A DNA stretch of 64,000 bases from Seriola aureovittata (Eukaryota > Chordata > Actinopteri > Carangiformes > Carangidae), in the NCBI RefSeq assembly GCF_021018895.1, contig NC_079378.1:10041501-10105500 (forward strand). The letters run 5' to 3'. Below the pieces are notes generated by a model. That model was not told where the DNA came from and did no database searches. It saw only the letters and a list, made by a program, of their open reading frames with translations. Of the stretch, positions 37,930 to 47,372 are shown one piece after another. The position numbers and the translations under genes are program-made. Each line of letters starts with the position of its first letter. Position 1 is the first letter of the stretch.

Positions 37930-39760
37930 ACATTGACGTTTTTCACCTTATTATACTATGACGTTTTATGCCTTAATATACTATGACGTTTTTTTTACTT
38001 TAACTGCCTTATTATAGTATGACATTTTATGCCTTACTATACTATGACGTTTTATGCCATACTATACTATGACGTTTTTTCAACTTTTTATGCCTGACTA
38101 TACTATGACGATTTTTTTAATTTTTATGCGTTTCTATACTATGAGGTTTTTGAAATTTTTATGCCTTACTATCGTAGGACGTTTTATTCCATACTATACT
38201 ATGACATTTTATGCCTCACTATACTATGACTTTTTTTGAACTTTTTAAGCCTTATTATACTATGACGATTTTTGAACGTTTTATGCCTCACTGTGCTATG
38301 ATTTTTTTGAACCTTTTAAGCCTTACTATACTATGACGTTTTATGCCTTATTATACTATGACGTTTTTTGAACTTTTTATGCCTTTCCATTTTATGACAT
38401 TTTATGTCATACTATACTATGACGTTTTATGCCTCATTATACAATGACCTTTTTTTGAACATTTTATACCTTACAATACTATGACGTTTTTAGCCTTATT
38501 ATACTATGACGTTTTTTGAACTTTTTATGCCTTACTATACTATGACCATTTTTGAACTTTTTATGCCTTACTATACTATGACGTTTTATGCCATACTATA
38601 CTATGACTTTTTTAAAACTTTTTATGCCTTATTATACTATGATGATTTTTGAACTTTTTATGCCTTACTATACTGTGACCATTTTTTAACTTTTTATGCC
38701 TCACTATACTATGACGTTTTATGCCATACTATAGTATGACGTTTTATGCCTCACCATACAATAAAGTTTTTTTTAACTTTTTATGCCATACTATACTATG
38801 ACGTTTTTGAACTTTTTATGCCTTACTATACGATGACGTTTTATGCCATACTATACTATGACGTTTTTTGAACTTTTTATGCCTTACTATACTATGAAGA
38901 TTTTTGAACTTTTTATACCTTACAATACATTGACGTTTTTCACCTTATTATACTATGATGTTTTATGCCTTAATATACTATGACGTTTTTTTTACTTTAA
39001 CTGCCTTATTATAGTATGACATTTTATGCCTTACTATACTATGACGATTTTTGAACGTTTTATGCCTCACTATACTATGACGTTTTTTCAACTTTTTATG
39101 CCTGACTATACTATGACGATTTTTTTAATTTTTATGCGTTTCTATACTATGAGGTTTTTGAAATTTTTATGCCTTACTATCGTAGGACGTTTTATTCCAT
39201 ACTATACTATGACATTTTATGCCTCACTATACTATGACTTTTTTTGAACTTTTTAAGCCTTATTATACTATGACGATTTTTGAACGTTTTATGCCTCACT
39301 GTGCTATGATTTTTTTGAACCTTTTAAGCCTTACTATACTATGACGTTTTATGCCTTATTATACTATGACGTTTTTTGAACTTTTTATGCCTTTCCATTT
39401 TATGACATTTTATGTCATACTATACTATGACGTTTTATGCCTCATTATACAATGACCTTTTTTTGAACATTTTATACCTTACAATACTATGACGTTTTTA
39501 GCCTTATTATACTATGACGTTTTTTGAACTTTTTATGCCTTACTATACTATGACCATTTTTGAACTTTTTATGCCTTACTATACTATGACGTTTTATGCC
39601 ATACTATACTATGACTTTTTTAAAACTTTTTATGCCTTATTATACTATGATGATTTTTGAACTTTTTATGCCTTACTATACTGTGACCATTTTTTAACTT
39701 TTTATGCCTCACTATACTATGACGTTTTATGCCATACTATAGTATGACGATTTTTGAAAT
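37930..39760 (+). repeat. higher-order tandem duplication, period about 1.0 kb
   Basis: The marker TGCCTGACTATACTATGACG at 38,091 recurs at 39,099 (1,008 bp). CTATCGTAGGACG and the following units come in the same order in both blocks. Confidence 0.82.
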
Positions 39761-41077
39761 TCTTATGCCTTAGTATAATATGACGTTTTATGCCTCACTA
39801 TACTTTGACTTTGTTTGAACTTTTTAAGCCTTATTATACTATGACGATTTTTGAACTTTTTATGCCTTAGTATTTATGACGTTTTATGCCTTATTATGCC
39901 TTACTATACTATGACGATTTTTGAACTTTTTATGCCTTACTATACTATGACGTTTTATGCCATACTATACTATGACGTTTTTTGAACTTTTTATGCCTAA
40001 CTATAGTTTGACATTTTATGCCATACTATATTATGATGTTTTATGCCTCACCATACAATAAAGTTTTTTTTAACTTTTTATGCCATACTATACTATGACG
40101 TTTTTGAACTTTATATGCCTTACTATACTATGAAGATTTTTGAACTTTTTATACCTTACAATACATTGACGTTTTTCACCTTATTATACCATGATGTTTT
40201 TTGAACTTTTTATGCCTTTCTATACTATGAAGATTTTTGAACTTTTTATACCTTACAATACATTGACGTTTTATGCCTCACCATAAAATAATGTTTTTTG
40301 AACTTTTTAGGCCTTACTATACTATGACGTTTTATGCCATACTATACTATGACGTTTTTTCAACTTTTTATGCCTTTCTATACTATGACGACTTTTGAAA
40401 TTTTTATGCCTTACTTTAGTATGACTTTTTATGCCATACTATACTATGACATTCTATTCCTCACTATACAATGACGTTTTTTTTTTTACTTTTTATGCCT
40501 TATTATACATTGACGTTTATGAACATTTTATGACATACTATACTATGACTTTTTGTCAACTTTTTATGCCTTACTATACTATGATGTTTTATGCCATACT
40601 ATACTATGAGGTTTTGTGCCTCACCACACAATAATGTTTTCTGAACTTTTTATGCCTTACTATAATATGCCGTTCATGAACATTTTATTACTATACTATG
40701 ACGTTTTATGCCTTATTATACCATGACGTTTTTTTGAATTTATTATGCCTTACTATACTATGACGTTTTTTAACTTTTATGTCTTACTATACTATGACAT
40801 TTTATGCCATACTATACTATGACATTTTAGGCCTTATTATACTATTACATTTTTTGAACTTTTTATTCCTTAATATACTATGACTTATGATTAATCCATG
40901 ACATACTTGTCCCTTTTATATTTACTTATACAATGAACATACACTTTGGGATTGATATTTATTCATGTAACATATACAGTATCTATAGTATAAACCTATA
41001 ATAAAAACACACATACTAAAATACATGCAGCTAGACATATATGTCAACATAATATTGTTCCAATTTCAGGTTTCATA

Positions 41078-41080
<3 letters not shown>

Positions 41081-41123
<43 letters not shown>
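41081..41123 (+). repeat. (AT)n microsatellite
   Basis: About 21 uninterrupted AT units in intergenic DNA. Confidence 0.92.
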
Positions 41124-41125
<2 letters not shown>

Positions 41126-41648
41126 TCATATGCTATACTGTACATACATATATGATTTTACTTCATATGTACATTTCATATATGGAAATTCAACAAATGT
41201 ACATATATTACATTTACGTCAGGGCATTTCTGAATGTAAATTCATACATTAACACACTGTTTGGTTGACAGCATTAAAAAGTCAATTCCTTTCTTTTGGA
41301 CGGGAGGCGGGGTTATTGTGTCCCTTCCAATGTTGAGACCAAACCTTCACCCTAGGTTTGACCACATTGTGTGACTTATCTTTGTGAACTTTTAAGATCC
41401 AAATATTCGCATCGATCCGCAGTTCATCTGCTTCTATTCTTCCAGAGGAAAAAATCCGCACGCTGACTCTGTCAATTCCGGATTGCATCTGCTTTGACTT
41501 AACTGACTGATTTTTTCTGCCTACTGAAGTTTGGACACAAGAATGGTTCCGGTCGTTGTTGGTAACTTGCTGGTTTTTGGGCAGATGCGGAGTTTTCAGC
41601 TATCTGTATGTTATATCATTAAAACACACACAAAGTAATTGCCTCCCA

Positions 41649-41713
41649 GCTCCAAGCTTAACACACAGACATATGTGTGCCTGTGTGTTAAGCCTGTGTG
41701 TTAAGCTTGGAGC
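41649..41713 (+). repeat. 20-bp perfect inverted repeat, 25-nt loop
   Basis: The arm GCTCCAAGCTTAACACACAG (41,649-41,668) is exactly complementary to 41,694-41,713. The loop holds a further partial copy of the right arm (CTGTGTGTTAAGC), so alternative pairings are possible. Confidence 0.93.
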
Positions 41714-41717
41714 GCCC

Positions 41718-41742
41718 AAGCTAATTGGTGGGCAATTAGCTT
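41718..41742 (+). repeat. 10-bp perfect inverted repeat, 5-nt loop
   Basis: AAGCTAATTG (41,718-41,727) pairs with CAATTAGCTT (41,733-41,742) around GTGGG. It lies only four bases after the larger hairpin. Confidence 0.93.
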
Positions 41743-42500
41743 AGGTTAGCATGAAGGAATTAAGGCAGGGGGAAACAACTAGCATGGTTTTGTTCAAAGC
41801 TCAAAATTACATTCACCAAGTCTAAGTGAGTAAATTACATGTTATCATCATCATTATCATTTGTTTAGTTTGTGAACAAAGGAATAAAATGACACATCTA
41901 TTGTCTTCATGCTTCTTGAGGTTTAAAATCAATTTTAGACTAACAAAGTTCTACTCACAGTGGAACCACAACTGTGGCGCGTCCGAAACAGGCACAATAG
42001 CCTGTGTCGGAAGCTTAGTGATGTAGTGATTATTTTCAGGTTGTGCAATAGCTTGAAAGTTTAGGTCACCATTATCAAGATGGGTTAAAATTGGTCAATG
42101 GCATGCAGCCATGAGCTTATCCATTCATTGTTTCTGTAAAAATTACTTGATTTTGGTCCAAAATTTCACTTTTGTAGATGCCGGTGCGACACCTTAAAAC
42201 ACTGCAGTTATGTCATCAAATACCAAGTAAGTACTGCAACATGTGTGAATACTGCCACAGTATAAATATTCAGGCCAGGCAATAAATCAGAAAAAAGAAT
42301 CAAAGCTGCAGCCAGTCAACATTTATCTTTAATTCTGCACATGCTTATCAATTCACCAAAACATCTGAAGGAATATTTAAGGCTGTAGATAGAATTAAAT
42401 GATACAAAAATCTGGGCAACAAAGAAGGAATTAAGTTAGTATGCTAAAAATACAAAATATAAAATTTCATACTTAAAAAAATTATACCTTATCAAATGTT

Positions 42501-44384
42501 GTGTATTTATTTACAATGTCAATAAAACACTTCAAAAAAGAATACAGTTCAGGATTGCGCCTTTAAGAAAGTCTCATAAATAAGAAGTTTAGATATGAAC
42601 AAAGTAGTCTCATTTCACATTTTTTTCTCTCCCATTTGATTTTCCTGTTAAAATGCTATAATATTCTTTCAATATTCTGTCCTAAAAGAAAAAATTTAAA
42701 CGAAAACCTTTTTTTCCCTAGAAGAGTTAATACAGACGTTCACCAAAGTGGTTAAAGGAAAAAGTTGAGCTTTGACTCATGAAATGAGGACATTCATTGG
42801 AGCCCCAAAGCAGACCAGCTTTCACATATGTATATGAACAGTTCTGAAAAATTATGTCTGAGCTTCTCTGCAAAAAAAAAAACACATCTGCATTTCATTT
42901 TCTTATGAATTAATGTCTTGTCTGTAAATGTCTATCCACTTCACACTGTTACATTGTGATTCTACATAATAACAGAAAAAAAGATCCTTATGTTGTGCGT
43001 AATAACAACACAAAAGTTAACTTGACTTCCAAATGACTTCAGCTGTTTGCTTACTCCACTGCTTTTGAAGATTAAAGCATCTACTGTAAAGGAGCTGATT
43101 GAATCCGTATGATGGCTACAACAAGAAGAACAACACCCTGACTTAAAATAACTATATATGCTCAATCATATGTATTTCTGAAGTGAAGTTGAAGAGGAAC
43201 ATTGATGGTTTGGAACACCAGCGCTCTGTGATGTGGAAAACACAACATCCTGTTTCATGAGAATTCCCCAAATGGACTGAAATAGTGCAAAAAATTACTC
43301 AACTATATACAATACAGGGTCCAGTTATTATCCAACAATCAAAAGACATCTGAGCTGTGGAAGCAGAGTGATGTCTCATCGCTGGGCTTGTTTTAACCAG
43401 CAGGAATCAGTTGTTACTCCTATGATGCATTGTAAACCTCTCATCAGCTTGTAGAGCTAAACATTTTTCACATATTATTTGAGGACTCTGCAGGGAGAGG
43501 CGTTATAAAAAAGGAGAAACCCGATGCTGACCTTTTGGCAAAAAGCTTTCCAGGCGACCTTCTCCTGTGCTGATCTGCCTTGGGGCTCCTGTTAAACTGG
43601 AGCTGTGGAACATTAGCCAGGTTGAGTCTTGTCCTGGGGAATTACTGGACTGACACAGAAAGTGCTCATAAACACATTTGGAGCCATTCAGCCAAACCCA
43701 ATCATTTAAATCTGGTTTAAAAGCTCCACTCTCTCCCCAATGGGATAAGCAATCATGCAAACACTGCACAGAGGTGGTGAACTAGCAAGTCCAAACTTAG
43801 AGGCCACTTGCTTTTTTATTATGTTCACTGTCATCATCCCCTTCATCTCCACAGAGCTTTCTATTTCTAGCTGAGGAGATGCTGAAGCAGTGGGGCAGTG
43901 CAGTTCAAAATAATGAAGCAAAGGCTGAAAAATCACAAGCCTCACAGCTCAGAAATATCAACTCATTTATACAAGTGATCCCACACACACAAGCTTTCCT
44001 TTCTTCTCTTACACACACACTCACATTCCAGGTTCATTACCACATCATCTTCACCAGGACTTGGGAAACCATCCACACTAATCCAATAACAGCCTGAACC
44101 ACACAAGGATTCATAAGTTTTTTTTTTTCTCCTTTTTTTCCAGTGCAATTCATGGGTCTCTCCCCAAGTCCGCTCTGCTCCTCTTCATTTCTGCATCATA
44201 TCCGTTTGATATGATTCTGCTTGGTCCAGTTTCAGTTCTACTCCTAGACAAGTCCAGTCCAGTATAGTATATGGTCTAACAGATTCTGTTCAGTCTTGTG
44301 CAGACAAATCTAATCCCCCTCCAGTCCAGTTTGGTCATCACTAGTCCAGTATCGTCCAGTTCAGGTCTTTTTCTCAGCCCTGGA
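42501..44384 (-). other. arhgap26: arhgap26 3' UTR (extent inferred)
   Basis: Non-coding DNA following the minus-strand TAG at 44,385-44,387. The first 150 bases after the stop are rich in TCCAGT/GTCCAG (plus-strand reading). The 3' end is a guess from a minus-strand AATAAA at 42,506-42,511; mammalian ARHGAP26 has a long 3' UTR. No coding sequence is seen here. Confidence 0.45.
42506..42511 (-). terminator. arhgap26: candidate arhgap26 poly(A) signal
   Basis: AATAAA on the minus strand (TTTATT on the plus strand, in GTGTATTTATTTACAATG), about 1.9 kb after the stop codon. Other A-rich hexamers exist nearby, so the choice is weak. Confidence 0.35.
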
Positions 44385-44473
44385 CTATAAAAACTCCACA
44401 TAGTTTTCTGGTATCAGTCCTGTTCGACCGTCCAGAGTCCCTTCCAGCCAGCCCGGCTCCCTGGAGGCATGAA
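44385..44473 (-). CDS. arhgap26: arhgap26 last coding exon: C-terminal half of SH3 domain
   Basis: After acceptor TTTTCAG the exon completes a valine codon and encodes [18 protein letters not shown], then [10 protein letters not shown] and TAG. The SH3 ALYDY-class end motif PENYV and the tryptophan GWLEG are intact. This matches the human ARHGAP26 C-terminus, which ends identically in [10 protein letters not shown]. The SH3 domain of GRAF proteins binds proline-rich partners such as focal adhesion kinase and dynamin. The longer open frame upstream is intron. Confidence 0.95.
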
Positions 44474-45164
44474 CTGAAAAGAGAGAGGTGGAAACATTGA
44501 ATTTGTCTAAAAAGCTCAAGATAGAGGCAAAAATGTCCATGAATATGAGGCACTTGAACAGGACATGTGCAGATAGTGAGAGAGAGAAAGAGTGGGGGTA
44601 AATAATAACTGAGAACATTAATAGCTGCTAATAAGTCAGCATGAAATATGTGCAAGGATGAAAGACGTCAAACTCCAGAAAGGAGTGTTTCCTACTGTTT
44701 TCCCCAGATGTAAATGATGTTGAGAACGACCTAAGTACCTAAATTATATTTTGTAACAGGTATAAAAAAAACAAAAAAAACGTTTAATGATTATGGGCAT
44801 ATATTAACAGCAGGCTTGGGTTGGTATTAAGGGGTGTATATTAAAATTGTCAGATGATCATTATTATCCTTTTAACCTAAACACTCTGTTTATACAATTG
44901 CTGCTTTCGAATGTTGTTTCAGCTGTACTGCTCAGCTTTGGCTGTTCAGAAAGGTACATAAACAACTGTGTAGCCTAACACTGAAATGCGTCAGGCTGTG
45001 GACAATCAAATCTAAATGAGCCACGAATTTAACAATGCCATGTTATCTTTGACATTCCTTAAACCGGTATTAATGGCGTCATAAAGTTGATATGGAAAAC
45101 GTGTTGGGAAATAATCACCTACATGATAATGGCCACCTGAGGAATGTAAGTCTTATTAGCTTTG

Positions 45165-45560
45165 TTTTGGTCTCCTCCTGAAGGAAATATCTGCCTGTTT
45201 AGCGGCTAAATGCTCCACTGTGTTCCCCAGCCAGCAACTTTGTGTGTTGTTGTTGGTGTAACAGGTAGTGAAAATTAGGATTTATCACAGCATATGACAG
45301 CTGCCTACTTCTGTGGTGAGAGAGAAAACAAAGCAGTTAAGGCACTGGCCTTAAAACCAAGACAATGAGCTAAAAGATAAATAAAAATAATAAAGTTAAG
45401 TATGGCTGAGGGGACCTGCAGAGGTAGGCGATAATCCTCTGTGGGTTTGTCACTACGAGCCTCCTCTTTCAGTTTACATATACCACACATTTTCATTTGA
45501 CCCATTATAAACCCAACATAAGAAATAATATTGATTAGTACAGCTTTAATGTTAAAACAT
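45165..45560 (+). repeat. dispersed repeat, copy 1
   Basis: It shares GGCTAAATGCTCCACTG (45,204-45,220) and neighbouring text (TTTTGGTCTCCTCCTGAAGG ... AATGAGCTAAAAGAT ... CTGCAGAG) with 51,405-51,790 in the same orientation. I recall this as a repeat found widely in fish introns and UTRs. Confidence 0.6.
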
Positions 45561-46748
45561 TAACAATATTGTGTGAATTTGTGAGCACTAATTATTAATT
45601 TGGAGAGAATAAATTATTAATTTGAGAAGAAAAATCAAGTAATTATTAAACACAATAAATAATTGAGGTGACAGCGAGTTTGTTTTCTGTTGGCTGAGTC
45701 AAAGATTTGATATAAATATGTGGCAGGAACTGAAGTTGAGGTTATGAAAGGTAATCCAACAAAAAGGCTGTGGCATAAAGTATGTTGTTATGTGGTACAG
45801 ATTCACTAAACAAGAGGTCCTCTGGCAAAAACAGCAGGAAATTAAAATGAACATCTCAGCAGGAGTAAATAGTGTGTTCACCACATTTTGCCCTCGCAGG
45901 GAATCTAATTCACAAACCATGCTACCTCATATCAAAGAACAAAACCAAATGTGAACTGAACAACTGAACTGAACTGAACTTCATTGATATGCCTGACCTA
46001 AATGTAAAAAAAAAAAATTGTACTGTAACAGGTTCTTATGACTGTGAGGCTGCAGTGTAAGCTCTGTGGGGACAGCTGGGATGCTCTGTCCTTGGCTAGC
46101 CATGAGCAGACAGGGGTGTTGAGATGCCACTGCAGGGATTACGTGTCCCCAAGGTCACATTTTGACCCAAAGGGCTCCGGTGACACTGCTCTGCATTACA
46201 TAACTCTCAACAGGCTTTACCCTGTGCTAACTCTATTTAGGGTCTGGGAGTCTGGGACACTGGCATGTGCCAACCGACAGCGTGAGTGTGTGTGTCCCTT
46301 CAAGGAAACTGATTTTTTCTGCAGGGATTTACAATGTACCATGACAGTTATTCAGTTCAACGGTTATTCTGGCCTGATTACAAGTGTTAGTGGCACAAGT
46401 ACTGCTTAAGTAGTTTTACTATCCTGACATTTGTGCCCATTTGGAGGAGTTGAGCAAAAGACAACTGTGGAAAGATAAACATGATTCACAGTTTTGGGAG
46501 CTCACGGTTAGAGAAAGTGAAATTAGGCAAGAGAGGACCACAGAGACAGTCTGATGAGATTCATATACTGAGGGGAGGTGGAAAGGAAAATAAAAGTTAA
46601 AGAAAAAAGGAAGCCACTGAAAAATAGAAATAATATTTTCAACACTTTCCTGTATAAAGCAAATGACTCCTCCATCTGAAAGATATTAAGTTCTTGCCTG
46701 CGTGCAAAAAGCAATTCATTGCACTTGACTGCATCTGTTACAGTCCGG

Positions 46749-46792
46749 TCTGCTTGCCAACCTCTGATATTCTGCTTGCCAACCTCTAATAT
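46749..46792 (+). repeat. 22-bp tandem duplication
   Basis: TCTGCTTGCCAACCTCT plus GATAT is followed directly by the same 22 bases with one G-to-A change. Confidence 0.92.
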
Positions 46793-47292
46793 GCAATAAA
46801 AGCAAGTGCATATCCAAGCTTATTTTGAGGACAAGTGCTGGATAAAAAACACACTTAACAAACAGAAAAATATATCACATGCTGCGAATTCAGGCTCCAT
46901 GTAATTAAACGCATGATACCAATTAAAAAGCTTTTTTATACAACTCCACTGCACCTTCCTCGTTCCTCTAGTATGAACACTGAAGGAAAAACTTTACGGA
47001 GAAATGACAGGGAACCATTAAATGTCTGTACTGAAATGGTAGCCAAGGGAAAATGGTGTTAAAAGTCTTTCAATTATAATTTTTTGGGCCAAAACCATTG
47101 ACCGTTTGGACAACTCAAACATACTCAACCCTGGCGATGAAATCTGGCACCGAGGCTAAATAAATTAAGTCCAGCAAATTCCCAAGGCGTACTTCTTTTT
47201 TGTTTCGACAGTAATTGTTTGTTTTTATACAAACACCAACCCACATTCTTTCCTTTCTCCTCTCTGCTGGCAAAGTCTAGAGCCTGACTCAC

Positions 47293-47372
47293 CATTCTCG
47301 AAGACAGTTCCAGCGATGAAGGACAGCTCAGAGTCATGCTCCGCCTTGCAGGCATACAGCGCTCGAGCCTTC
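47293..47372 (-). CDS. arhgap26: arhgap26 exon: N-terminal half of SH3 domain
   Basis: This 80-bp exon begins after GCGGGCAG, takes AG from the previous exon (AG plus G gives Arg) and leaves one G. It encodes KARALYACKAEHDSELSF then IAGTVFEN, the RT-loop part of the SH3 domain, near-identical to human ARHGAP26 (KAKALYACKAEHDSELSF). An acceptor 12 bases further upstream (CTCTCCAG) would also keep frame and add four residues, so NAGNAG-like variation over 12 bases is possible. The donor is GTGAGT. Confidence 0.93.

Larger units (their letters stand above)
21995..40890 (+). repeat. giant AT-rich tandem array, 25/36-bp units
   Basis: About 18.9 kb consists almost entirely of head-to-tail copies of one motif built on ATGCCTTACTATACTATGAC. 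Two main unit forms alternate. A 25-bp form adds GTTTT before the next ATGCC. A 36-bp form adds about ten more bases, typically ending TTTTTGAACTTTTT. Frequent variants are GCCATACTATAC, GCCTCACTATAC, GCCTTATTATAC, CTATAGTATGAC and TTTCCATTTTATGACATT. All copies share one orientation, T-rich on the plus strand. Copies at the left edge (22.0-23.0 kb) and the last kilobase are more diverged than the interior. The apparent proteins in the array (12-residue cycles such as MPYYTMTIFELF) arise because 36 is divisible by three. I see no gene, transposon end or second strand orientation inside. Confidence 0.97.
41600..42070 (+). repeat. relic dispersed fish repeat with hairpins
   Basis: The string TTAGCTTAGGTTAGCATGAAG followed by AGGCAGGGGGAAACAACTAGC is a diverged form of a repeat I recall from percomorph genomes (TTAGCTTAGCATAAAGACTGG and GGGGGAAACAGCTAGC). 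It may be a MITE or SINE fragment. Borders and family are uncertain. Confidence 0.42.
40891..42500. other. intergenic region between the array and arhgap26
   Basis: AT-rich unique DNA with a TA microsatellite (41,081-41,123), a relic dispersed repeat with hairpins (about 41,600-42,070), and no recognisable gene. The frames at 41.3-42.0 kb show no homology I know. Confidence 0.7.
44474..47292 (-). other. arhgap26: arhgap26 intron between the SH3 exons
   Basis: A 2.8-kb intron. It contains one copy of a dispersed repeat (45,165-45,560) and a 22-bp tandem duplication (46,749-46,792). The plus-strand frame at 46,038-46,409 has two CxxC-like pairs but no recognisable family and is treated as chance. 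Confidence 0.8.

Noticed and set aside
23763..40634. Many plus-strand open frames of 60-77 codons starting MPYYTMTFF
   Set aside because: They are read-through of the 36-bp tandem unit. Their periodicity is the DNA repeat, frames break at every 25-bp unit, and no known protein matches.
21995..40890. Possible CRISPR-like array or centromere
   Set aside because: Units are contiguous without unique spacers and the DNA is from a vertebrate. A centromere is unlikely between two active conserved genes, and no CENP-B-box-like motif was noticed.
46038..46409. 123-codon plus-strand frame with CKLCGDSW and CHCRDY
   Set aside because: It lies in an arhgap26 intron, matches no finger spacing I know and has no splice or family support. 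Low-probability coding.
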